A program made the position numbers and the translations under genes. DNA of 64,000 nt, from contig NZ_JAGT01000001.1 in the NCBI RefSeq assembly GCF_000526795.1, positions 1,139,001-1,203,000 on the forward strand, written 5' to 3'. The notes beneath the pieces are model-generated. The model made no database searches, was not told where the DNA came from, and saw nothing but the letters and a program-made list of their open reading frames with translations. Positions 44,456 to 52,817 of the stretch are shown here, piece after piece; position 1 is the first letter of the stretch; every line of letters begins with the position of its first letter. Source of the DNA: Ruminococcus flavefaciens AE3010 (GTDB lineage: Bacteria; Bacillota; Clostridia; Oscillospirales; Ruminococcaceae).

Positions 44456-44970
44456 AAGTACGCCCCCATTATTAAGTTTTTTAGATACTTACCTATAATT
44501 ACCCTTCTGTTTGCTGTGAACTTCATAACGGTCTGAGTTCACAATTTCTTTATATATTGTCTATATTATAATGTATAATTTATGCACAATATATCAAAAT
44601 CCTGATTGAAATGGTAATTTTTCTATGCCAATTAGTAATTATCACCTAAATTTTACTTTTTACCATTTCAAAACTCGTCATAGTAAATACATTTCTTTAA
44701 AATATCCACCTGCTACGCATATTATCTGAGCTTCACACGGGAGCCATAGTTTGTACATAAAAATACCATTTTTCGTTCTATCAGCATAATAACAGCAGGC
44801 TGAACCAGCAATTTTCAGTCAAGATTAACAAAGTCCGCAAATTTTAGCTTGCATTTAATAGGTAGGACAAATTATAATAATACTATAGAAATAAAAGGGG
44901 CACTCGGCTCCTTATGGGGATTACTTTAATCATGACGTTTGCTTTTTCAAAAAACAAAGGAGTGATTGAA
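44456..44970. promoter_or_regulatory. Control region between the GH43-CE1 and GH11-CE1 genes
   Basis: 515 AT-rich bases without a gene. For GH11 (plus): TTGCAT (44849-44854), 18 bp, TATAAT (44873-44878). A 12-bp inverted repeat TTGAAATGGTAA (44606-44617) and TTACCATTTCAA (44660-44671) lies between the two genes, with a further ATACCATT at 44763-44770. TATAAT-like words near 44565-44575 may serve the minus-strand GH43 gene. Confidence 0.65.
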
Positions 44971-47373
44971 GTGAAAAAAACAGTCAGACAATTCATCAGC
45001 AGTGCCGTTACAGCTGTAATGGTGGCTGCAAGCCTGCCTTCTGTTCCGACTAATGCTGCCGATCAGCAGACACGCGGAAATATCGGCGGTTTCGATTACG
45101 AAATGTGGAACCAGAACGGTCAGGGACAGGTATCAATGAACCCAGGTGCAGGCTCTTTCACCTGCTCATGGAGCAACATTGAAAACTTCCTCGCACGTAT
45201 GGGCAAGAACTACGACAGCCAGAAAAAGAATTACAAGGCTTTCGGAGATATCACCCTCAGCTACGATGTAGAGTATACCCCTAAGGGCAACTCTTACATG
45301 TGCGTATACGGCTGGACGAGGAATCCGCTCATGGAGTACTACATCGTCGAAGGCTGGGGCGACTGGCGTCCACCCGGAAATGACGGCGAGAACAAGGGCA
45401 GTGTGACTCTGAACGGCAACAAATACGATATCCGCAAGACAATGCGCTATAATCAGCCTTCTCTTGACGGTACCCAGACATTCCCTCAGTACTGGAGCGT
45501 GCGCCAGACAAGCGGTTCAAAGAACAATACCACAAACTACATGACGGGTACTATCAGCGTATCCAAGCATTTTGACGCATGGTCGCAGGCAGGTCTCGAT
45601 ATGTCGGGTACTCTTTACGAGGTATCACTGAACATCGAGGGCTACAGATCAAGCGGCTCTGCTAATGTAAAGTCCATATCTTTCGACGGCAAGATAGACG
45701 AGCCGACCACACAGCCCACAACTCAGGAGCCTGTTAAGGCTGACGAGAACGGCTACTATTTCGCCGAGAAGTTTGAGAGCGGTGCAGGCAGCTGGTCAGG
45801 ACGCGGAAATGCCGCTGTTGATACAGCAGCAGACGGCTTCTCAGGCAAATGCATATCCGTTACAGGACGTACCGCCGAGTGGAACGGCGCAGCTATCGAT
45901 CTTGACGAAAGCGCTTTCGCCGCAGGCGATACATACAGCTTCGGTGTGCTTGTAAAGCAGGATACCGAGGCATCAACAACAATGAAGCTCACCCTTCAGT
46001 ATAACGACGCAAGCGGCAAAACAAGCTACGACAAGGTCGCTGAGCAGACAGTCTCAAAGGGCGAATGGGCAGACCTTTCCAACACATCATACACTATCCC
46101 CGAAGGCGCTACGGGTATGATCCTCTACGTTGAGGCTCCCGACAGCCTGACGGACTTCTATATCGACAACGCTTTCGGAGCTGTAAAGAATACATCTCCT
46201 ATTGAGGACACAGGAAGTCATACCGTTGTAGTTCCAGGCACTCAGCCCTCAAAGGGCATCAGAGGCGATATCAACGGCGACGGCGTTATCGACTCATTCG
46301 ATCTCGCTCCCCTCAGAAGAGGTATCCTCAAGATGATGGCAGGAAGCGGTACAGTTCCCGAGAATTCAGACGTTAACGGCGACGGTTCAGTGAATGTTGC
46401 AGACCTTCTGCTTCTCCAGAAGTATATCCTCGGTGCGGAAAAGAAATTCCCCGATCCTGTAACAACTACTACCACAAAGCCCGTTACTACAACTACAGAG
46501 AAGATAGTTACTACAACTACTTCTTCATCTTCTTCAAGCTCAGGCAAAAACCTCAATGCAGATATCCGCAAGGATATGCCTACATCAGTCCCCGGCGGCA
46601 ACGAGAAGAGCAACGCCTGCAAGGTAGAGAAGAAGACATACAACTGTAAATTCACAGGCGGTCAGAAGAGCTGCAACGTCGTTCTGCCTCCTAACTACGA
46701 CTCAAGCAAGCAGTACCCCGTAATGTACGTTCTCCACGGCATCGGCGGTGACGAGAACTCAATGGTCAGCGGCATGGGCGTTCAGGAGCTTCTTGCAGGT
46801 CTTATCTCCAACGGCAAGGCTGAGGAAATGATCATCGTTCTCCCGAGCCAGTACACCAGCAAGAACGGTTCACAGGGCGGCGGCTTCGGTATCAATCAGG
46901 AGACATGTGCAGCTTACGATAACTTCCTCTATGATATCTCCGACAGCCTTATCCCTTACATCGAGGCTAACTACCCCGTTAAGACAGGCAGAGAGAACCG
47001 TGCTATCACAGGCTTCTCAATGGGCGGACGTGAAGCTATCTACATTGGTCTCATGCGTCCCGACCTCTTCGCTTACGTTGGCGGAGCTTGCCCTGCTCCC
47101 GGTATCACACCGGGCAAGGATATGTTCATGGAGCATCCCGGCTGCATGCAGGAGAGCGAAATGAAGTTCAGAGACGTAGGTCCCGAGCCTAACGTATTCA
47201 TGATAACAGGCGGTACTAATGACTCAGTCGTTGGTACATTCCCGAAGCAGTACAGTGACATACTTACAAGAAACGGCGTTGACCACGTTTACCAGTCCAT
47301 TCCTAACGGAGGACACGGCGCAGATTCTGTAAAGCCGCATCTCTACACATTTATGAGATACGCTTTCAAGTAA
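44971..47373 (+). CDS. Cellulosomal GH11 xylanase - CBM22 - dockerin - CE1 esterase
   Basis: 800 residues from a GTG start at 44971 with AAGGAG 8 bases before it and a signal peptide (1-30) right after; upstream ATGs lack these. GH11 (about 35-245): nucleophile Glu in PLMEYYIVEGWGDW and acid/base Glu in LNIEGYRSSG. CBM22-like (about 260-410), dockerin (about 430-498; DINGDGVIDSFD, DVNGDGSVNVAD), Thr/Ser linker, CE1 esterase (about 560-800) with YVLHGIGGDENS and nucleophile Ser in TGFSMGGREA. It would cut the xylan backbone and remove feruloyl or acetyl groups. The dockerin is internal, with the DSFD half first. Confidence 0.94.
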   Translation: MKKTVRQFISSAVTAVMVAASLPSVPTNAADQQTRGNIGGFDYEMWNQNGQGQVSMNPGAGSFTCSWSNIENFLARMGKNYDSQKKNYKAFGDITLSYDVEYTPKGNSYMCVYGWTRNPLMEYYIVEGWGDWRPPGNDGENKGSVTLNGNKYDIRKTMRYNQPSLDGTQTFPQYWSVRQTSGSKNNTTNYMTGTISVSKHFDAWSQAGLDMSGTLYEVSLNIEGYRSSGSANVKSISFDGKIDEPTTQPTTQEPVKADENGYYFAEKFESGAGSWSGRGNAAVDTAADGFSGKCISVTGRTAEWNGAAIDLDESAFAAGDTYSFGVLVKQDTEASTTMKLTLQYNDASGKTSYDKVAEQTVSKGEWADLSNTSYTIPEGATGMILYVEAPDSLTDFYIDNAFGAVKNTSPIEDTGSHTVVVPGTQPSKGIRGDINGDGVIDSFDLAPLRRGILKMMAGSGTVPENSDVNGDGSVNVADLLLLQKYILGAEKKFPDPVTTTTTKPVTTTTEKIVTTTTSSSSSSSGKNLNADIRKDMPTSVPGGNEKSNACKVEKKTYNCKFTGGQKSCNVVLPPNYDSSKQYPVMYVLHGIGGDENSMVSGMGVQELLAGLISNGKAEEMIIVLPSQYTSKNGSQGGGFGINQETCAAYDNFLYDISDSLIPYIEANYPVKTGRENRAITGFSMGGREAIYIGLMRPDLFAYVGGACPAPGITPGKDMFMEHPGCMQESEMKFRDVGPEPNVFMITGGTNDSVVGTFPKQYSDILTRNGVDHVYQSIPNGGHGADSVKPHLYTFMRYAFK

Positions 47374-47391
47374 TGATATAGTTCATATAAG

Positions 47392-47424
47392 AAAGGCAGT
47401 GCATAATGCACTGCTTTTCTTTTT
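47392..47424 (+). terminator. Terminator of the GH11-CE1 gene
   Basis: GCAGTGCA-TAA-TGCACTGC followed by TTTTCTTTTT. Confidence 0.92.
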
Positions 47425-47434
47425 GGCATAACAA

Positions 47435-47466
47435 AAGCCATTGCAGCTTCGAGACCGCAATGGCTT
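47435..47466 (-). terminator. Terminator of the ABC permease gene
   Basis: AAGCCATTGC-loop-GCAATGGCTT, on the minus strand followed by TTTGTTATG; 14 bases after the stop. Confidence 0.8.
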
Positions 47467-47480
47467 ATATATAGTATAGC

Positions 47481-50400
47481 TTATTCTGTCCTGAGAGCTT
47501 CCACAGGGTCTTTTCTCGCAGCAACTCCCGACGGGATAAGTCCCGCGATAAGAGTGAGCACCATGCTTATTATAACAAGTATCACTGCTCCCTTAACAGG
47601 AACATGAGCACGGAGCGTATCAAGGCTGGTCACACTGTGGATAATACCATTTATAGGTATAGTCAGGAGCACTGAAACTCCGATACCGATAAGACCTGCT
47701 GCAAGACCTACAAGAAGAGTCTCCGCATTGAAAACAGTCCTTACATTGTGCTTTGAAGCACCGATAGCTCTGAGGATACCTATCTCTCGTGTTCTTTCAA
47801 GGACTGAGATGTAGGTGATGATTCCTATCATGATAGACGAAACTACAAGTGAGATACCAACAAAGGCGATAAGCAGGTAGGATATACCGCTTATGATACC
47901 TGTGATAGACGACATGAGCAGCGCAACCATATCAGTATAATGTATCTCATCTGCTTCCTTGCTTACGCCGTCATTGTAGCGCGTGATAGCATCAGCAATA
48001 TCGTCCTTGTCCTCAAAGCTCTTAACGAAAATACGTATCAGTGACGGGTCGCTCTCGTCTGCAACGCCGAGAAGCTTGAGGTTATCGTCATATGTGGAAT
48101 CCGATATCTCCTCGGGAGTATATTTATCGAATACAAGTCCGTAAGCATCTTCGCTTATGGTCATTGAATCCAGCATCTTTGCCAGCTCAGCATTTGGAAG
48201 TGAGCCCAGCTGCTCCTGAACAGCCTTAGCGTATTCCTCGGCGATCTGAGCGCGGATAGCCTCCTCGGCATAGCCCTTTATCTCGTCATCACTCATCTGA
48301 GCAACGAATGATGTTATCTGAGAAGCATCAACACCAAGCTCTGCAGAGTACATCTCGGTTATCTGACTGATGAACTTATTGCGGTCGAAGTCCTTCATAG
48401 CCGCCTGCACCTGAGCGTCTGCCTGAGCAGGGTCGGGCTGCTGAGCAACGAGCCTGTAGATATCAGCCTTTGTGTCAGTGTCCGCATTCTTTATGAACTC
48501 CTTGGCTGTGTCTGCCTTTTCCTTAGCTGTGGGAGCAACATAATCGTCGGTCATGAACTTTGTGCCTGTCAGCACGTCATGCTCCTTGTCCTCAGTCTGA
48601 GACTTTACAAGATCACTGTTGTTGGTCTTGTCTATAACGTAATCCGTCAGCAGGCTCGTGTAGCACAAATAGCCCTTGAGCATAGGCACCTTTACGTCCT
48701 CTGCGGGACGGATAAAGCCCACTATCTTTATATCAGTACCGATATCATTGGAATCAAACAGGTAATCAAGACCTGTCTGAGTAGCAGATATATCATTGAA
48801 GCCGCTGCCTGTGGGATCCTTCTGGTAGTACTCACAGGGAAGTATCATCTTGAACTTCTTGTTTAATATCTCGTCAAGGCCCCACTCTGTCTTGCCGTAG
48901 TCCTTTATCTCCTGATTGCTCATAACGGCTTTCAGCTTTTCGTTGAAGCCTTCCTTGTCCTTCAAGCCCATAGGATAGACCATGATATCGGGAAGCTCGT
49001 TGTTTCTGGTGAGAACTACTACAGCCTCGTCGTAATTCTCGGGCCATCTGCCGTTTACGACCTCATACTGCTCCTTGACGATATCACTTACAGGTTCGCC
49101 GTTCTCACCTGCCAGCATCTCCTCCATGATATTGAGACCGAATGCCTGCATTTCCATATCCGCCATTGGATTGTTCATAGAAGCCGCCATCATATCAGAG
49201 TCGCTCATGCCCACAGCCTTGCTGTACATATCCATGAAGTCCACCTTGACTATCTCACCTGAGGGAGACTCCGTAAATATCGGCATTTTAACGTCGTATC
49301 TGTAGCCTATAGCAGTAGATTTCTCCTTGATAACACTGTCATTGTCAAGGAAGGTCTTGAAGTCCTTCATATTGTTTATCTGCTTGGCGGAAGCATTGAA
49401 GGAGTTGAACATATCATAGACCTGCGTATTTGCATAGACGGTATCGTCCTTGAACACGCGGTTCTCATACTCCTGCTGGTTGTCCATAAGAGCATTCAGC
49501 ATGCCGGTGGTATCGGTATTTTCACGCATTATCTCCAGCGGATACGAGGAAAGGGTCTCCTCCTGCACGTTGTCAATGTACTCGTTGATACCCGTCGCAA
49601 GGGAGAGTATCAGTGCGATACCGATGATACCGATAGAGCCTGCAAAGGCTGTGAGTAAGGTTCTTCCCTTTTTGGTCAGCAGGTTATTGAGAGAGAGCGA
49701 AACAGCCGTACCGAATGACATTGATACGCGCTTTTTCTTTTCAGTCTTTTCAGCCTTATCCTTCTTGACTTCCTTATCCTTTTTCTTCTTTTCCTTTTTG
49801 GACTTGGCCCCGTCAACAGGTGAACTGTCACCAGTGAGCTTTCCGTCCTTTATCTTGATGATACGTGTAGCGTACTGGTCGGCAAGCTCAGGGTTATGAG
49901 TTACCATAATGACCAGCTTATCCTTGGCTATATCCTTGAGGAGCTCCATTACCTGTATGGAAGTCTCGGAGTCGAGAGCTCCCGTAGGCTCGTCCGCAAG
50001 GAGTATATCAGGGTCGTTTATAAGAGCACGGGCAATAGCAACACGCTGCATCTGTCCGCCCGACATCTGGTTGGGCTTCTTGTGGAGCTGATCTCCCAGT
50101 CCCACCTTTTCAAGAGCCTCCTTGGCACGCTTGCGGCGCTCGGACTTTGACACGCCCGAGATAGTAAGTGCAAGCTCCACGTTGGATAATACCGTCTGAT
50201 GCGGGATAAGGTTATAGCTCTGGAAGATGAAACCGATAGAGTGGTTTCTGTAAGCATCCCAGTCCCTGTCCTTGTACTCCTTTGTGGAAGTGCCGTTGAT
50301 GATAAGATCTCCCGAGGTGTAGTGGTCGAGACCGCCGATGATGTTGAGCAGCGTAGTCTTTCCGCAGCCCGAATGACCGAGGATAGCTACAAATTCACTT

Positions 50401-50489
50401 TCGCGGAATGTAACGCTCACCCCGTCAAGAGCCGTTACAATGTTGTCTCCGCTGCCATACTTTTTTACAATGTCTTTAAGCTGAAGCAT
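47481..50489 (-). CDS. Fused ABC ATPase-FtsX-type permease (MacB-like)
   Basis: 1002 residues from ATG 50489 with AGGAGGGG 6 bases before it. ATPase (about 1-225): Walker [13 protein letters not shown], signature [15 protein letters not shown], Walker [12 protein letters not shown], as in LolD/MacB exporters. A Lys-rich stretch (about 235-265) links to the first membrane helix (about 285-305), followed by an outer domain of nearly 550 residues and three helices at the end (about 875-990) with the FtsX pattern. MacB-type ABC proteins usually export or sense rather than import. The outer domain is much larger than in MacB (about 220). Target unknown; peptide or antibiotic resistance is possible. 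Confidence 0.88.
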   Translation of the reverse strand: MLQLKDIVKKYGSGDNIVTALDGVSVTFRESEFVAILGHSGCGKTTLLNIIGGLDHYTSGDLIINGTSTKEYKDRDWDAYRNHSIGFIFQSYNLIPHQTVLSNVELALTISGVSKSERRKRAKEALEKVGLGDQLHKKPNQMSGGQMQRVAIARALINDPDILLADEPTGALDSETSIQVMELLKDIAKDKLVIMVTHNPELADQYATRIIKIKDGKLTGDSSPVDGAKSKKEKKKKDKEVKKDKAEKTEKKKRVSMSFGTAVSLSLNNLLTKKGRTLLTAFAGSIGIIGIALILSLATGINEYIDNVQEETLSSYPLEIMRENTDTTGMLNALMDNQQEYENRVFKDDTVYANTQVYDMFNSFNASAKQINNMKDFKTFLDNDSVIKEKSTAIGYRYDVKMPIFTESPSGEIVKVDFMDMYSKAVGMSDSDMMAASMNNPMADMEMQAFGLNIMEEMLAGENGEPVSDIVKEQYEVVNGRWPENYDEAVVVLTRNNELPDIMVYPMGLKDKEGFNEKLKAVMSNQEIKDYGKTEWGLDEILNKKFKMILPCEYYQKDPTGSGFNDISATQTGLDYLFDSNDIGTDIKIVGFIRPAEDVKVPMLKGYLCYTSLLTDYVIDKTNNSDLVKSQTEDKEHDVLTGTKFMTDDYVAPTAKEKADTAKEFIKNADTDTKADIYRLVAQQPDPAQADAQVQAAMKDFDRNKFISQITEMYSAELGVDASQITSFVAQMSDDEIKGYAEEAIRAQIAEEYAKAVQEQLGSLPNAELAKMLDSMTISEDAYGLVFDKYTPEEISDSTYDDNLKLLGVADESDPSLIRIFVKSFEDKDDIADAITRYNDGVSKEADEIHYTDMVALLMSSITGIISGISYLLIAFVGISLVVSSIMIGIITYISVLERTREIGILRAIGASKHNVRTVFNAETLLVGLAAGLIGIGVSVLLTIPINGIIHSVTSLDTLRAHVPVKGAVILVIISMVLTLIAGLIPSGVAARKDPVEALRTE

Positions 50490-50501
50490 TGATTCCCCTC
50501 C

Positions 50502-50582
50502 TGTAAAACATTTTACATTTAATCCTATATGCATATTAAATTTTACACACATCATTATAGCACTTTGACGAATAATTGTCAA
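50502..50582 (-). promoter_or_regulatory. Promoter and palindrome of the ABC exporter gene
   Basis: On the minus strand TTGACA (50577-50582), 17 bp, TATAAT (50554-50559). Between start site and ribosome site lies TGTAAAA-CA-TTTTACA (50502-50517), a likely operator or RNA hairpin; a TGTAAAATTTAA half-copy lies near 50537. Confidence 0.7.
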
Positions 50583-50631
50583 TCAGCTTGTAATTATTTC
50601 ACAAGTGCTTCACACAAATTTCACAAAATAA

Positions 50632-50659
50632 AGGGACACCGTTTGTGAACAGTGTCCCT
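50632..50659 (-). terminator. Terminator of the PRPP synthase gene
   Basis: AGGGACAC-loop-GTGTCCCT; on the minus strand TTATTTTG follows. Confidence 0.82.
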
Positions 50660-50669
50660 GTGTTATTTA

Positions 50670-51815
50670 TTACTTCATGCCGTACTTCTTCAGCAGGTTG
50701 TCGATCTTTATGTGAGGGTCGATTATCTTACTGATAGAAACGTCGTGATTGATAGCTTCAATGAAGTATGCGATATACTTGGAAACATCTACCTCGTGGA
50801 ACCATGGTCTGCTGAGGAGCTCAGGAGTTCTGTAAGTAAGGTTTGTACCGAATATACCGTCGATTATGCCGTCCTCATAAGCCTTGTCGAACTTTTCAAG
50901 ACCGTTGGTGAAGATAGCGTAAGTAGCATAAGCGAAGAATCTGCCTGCCTTCTTCTCTTTAAGAGCAGAAGCAACGTCCAGCATGGACTCGCCTGATGAG
51001 ATGATATCGTCGGAAACGAAAACGTCCTTGCCCTCAACGGGATTTCCCAGATATTCGTGAGCAACGATAGGATTTCGGCCGTTTACGATAGTTGAGTAGT
51101 CCCTTCTCTTGTAGAACATACCCATTTCTACGCCGAGAACGGAAGCATAGTACATATTTCTGTTGAGAGCTCCCTCGTCGGGGCTGACAACCATGAACTT
51201 GTCCTTGCTGAAGCTTATATCCTTAACGTCCTTGAGCATAGCCTTGAGCACCTGATAAGTAGGCATAACGTTATCAAAGCCCATAAGCGGGATAGCGTTC
51301 TGGACTCTTGGGTCGTGAGCGTCGAATGTAACTATGTTTGAAACGCCCATAGCCTCCAGCTCCTGGAGTGCGCAGGCACAGTCAAGTGACTCGCGGTAGC
51401 TTCTTCTGTGCTGACGTCCGCCGTAAAGAGTAGGCATGATGACAGTTATACGGTGAGCCTTACCGCTTGCAGCCTGTATTATTCTCTTGAGGTCCTGGAA
51501 ATGATCGTCAGGGGACATAGCGTTCTGCATGCCGAAGTAATCGTACTTTATGCTGTAGTTTCCTACATCGATGATAATGAAGAGATCCTTGCCGCGGATA
51601 GTGGACTTGATGAGACCCTTGCCGTCACCGGAAGAAAAACGGGGGCATTCGCTCTCAACGAGGAAGGAATCAACATTGATACCGCCCTTGCCTGCCCAGT
51701 CAACGAGATAGTCGTCGATCTTCTTACCGAGCTCGGTAACGCTGTTCATAGCGATAATGCCGATAGGTGCGACATTTGAATCGCTGCCGAATAAAATTTC
51801 ACTTGAAGCTGTCAT
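50670..51815 (-). CDS. prs: Ribose-phosphate pyrophosphokinase, long variant
   Basis: 381 residues from ATG 51815 (GTG at 51821 is possible). The PRPP-binding loop DVFVSDDIISSGESMLD, the ATP-side region GGRQHRRSYRESLDCACALQELEAMGVSNIVTFDAHDPR and the mid segment VVSPDEGALNRNMYY are those of PRPP synthases. It is about 65 residues longer than the classic 315-residue enzyme, with a different N-terminal third (after residue 60) and a longer end, so it belongs to a divergent Prs group. It makes PRPP from ribose 5-phosphate and ATP. It follows the pyrophosphatase gene, whose activity pulls PRPP-consuming reactions forward. Confidence 0.88.
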   Translation of the reverse strand: MTASSEILFGSDSNVAPIGIIAMNSVTELGKKIDDYLVDWAGKGGINVDSFLVESECPRFSSGDGKGLIKSTIRGKDLFIIIDVGNYSIKYDYFGMQNAMSPDDHFQDLKRIIQAASGKAHRITVIMPTLYGGRQHRRSYRESLDCACALQELEAMGVSNIVTFDAHDPRVQNAIPLMGFDNVMPTYQVLKAMLKDVKDISFSKDKFMVVSPDEGALNRNMYYASVLGVEMGMFYKRRDYSTIVNGRNPIVAHEYLGNPVEGKDVFVSDDIISSGESMLDVASALKEKKAGRFFAYATYAIFTNGLEKFDKAYEDGIIDGIFGTNLTYRTPELLSRPWFHEVDVSKYIAYFIEAINHDVSISKIIDPHIKIDNLLKKYGMK

Positions 51816-51892
51816 AAACACTTTTTCGCACGTATATTTGGTTACGCACGATACTCCTTTCGCTTTTTAGTCACTTTCGGTCAGAGCATTGC

Positions 51893-52423
51893 TCACTTGC
51901 AGAAATTCTCGATATATCGCTCGATATCCTCACTGATTATCTGTTTCGCAATATCCGCATGATCGACCTCGTTAACGGCTGTTGTTTTGTTTTCAAGTTC
52001 CTTGTAAACTGTGAAAAAATGCGTCATTTCATCAAAAACGTGCTTTGGAAGCTCCTCGATGTCCTTATACATATTGTAATTCGGATCGTCGAATGGTATA
52101 GCGATGATCTTCTCATCGTGGTGACCGTTGTCAAGCATTCTGATAACTCCGATAGGATAGCATCTTACCAGTGTAAGGGGCATGAGCTTTTCCGAGCAGA
52201 GTACGAGAACGTCAAGGGGGTCGTTGTCGTCAGAGAAGGTTCTTGGGATAAATCCGTAGTTAGCGGGATAGTGAGTGGAAGTATAGAGGATACGGTCCAT
52301 TTTTATGAGACCTGTCTCCTTGTCCAGCTCGTATTTGATCTTACTTCCCTTACCGATCTCGATAACGGCGATGAAATCATCGGGACTTATTCTTTTTGGA
52401 CTGATCTTATGCCAAATATTCAT
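51893..52423 (-). CDS. ppa: Inorganic pyrophosphatase, family I
   Basis: 176 residues from ATG 52423, chosen because GGAGG lies 7 bases before; an upstream start at 52489 lacks a site. The core [11 protein letters not shown] with metal-binding Asp residues and the early [19 protein letters not shown] segment identify the soluble family I enzyme. It hydrolyses PPi released by nucleotide and tRNA chemistry. Confidence 0.93.
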   Translation of the reverse strand: MNIWHKISPKRISPDDFIAVIEIGKGSKIKYELDKETGLIKMDRILYTSTHYPANYGFIPRTFSDDNDPLDVLVLCSEKLMPLTLVRCYPIGVIRMLDNGHHDEKIIAIPFDDPNYNMYKDIEELPKHVFDEMTHFFTVYKELENKTTAVNEVDHADIAKQIISEDIERYIENFCK

Positions 52424-52516
52424 AGGATTCCTCCGCAGCGATCCGTCCGTGCATCGGGCATCGGAACGGAAATGATTTGATAAAGCCATTAAACATGACG
52501 TTATCCCCTACTAATT

Positions 52517-52545
52517 AGTATACCATTTTTTTTGTGATTTGTCAA
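52517..52545 (-). promoter_or_regulatory. Promoter of ppa-prs
   Basis: On the minus strand TTGACA (52540-52545), 17 bp, TATACT (52517-52522). Confidence 0.82.
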
Positions 52546-52709
52546 TATGACCATTCATTTTCGGCAAATCTGATAAATTATCCAAAAATCACGGAGATTT
52601 TTCGTCTTTTCGACTTCAACCGTCAGAATATTTAACTATGATATATCAATATCAAAGTGAATATTAATAAATCGTGAATATATCCAATAAAAATTATAAT
52701 AAAACACTA

Positions 52710-52738
52710 TTGATTTTTTATATAAAATGTTGTAAAAT
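52710..52738 (+). promoter_or_regulatory. Promoter of the diguanylate cyclase gene
   Basis: TTGATT (52710-52715), 17 bp, TAAAAT (52733-52738). The 160 bases before it are AT-rich and carry nothing else that I can name. Confidence 0.65.
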
Positions 52739-52817
52739 ATATATATGCTATTTTTAGCAGAAAACAGAATATATAAACCGTTTGTAGAGCAAAAAAAGGA
52801 TAAAGGGGGTATTGTAA

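Noticed and set aside
44914..44970. An upstream ATG start that would add 19 residues to the GH11 protein.
   Set aside because: It has no ribosome site and puts extra residues before the signal peptide; the GTG at 44971 has AAGGAG at the right distance.
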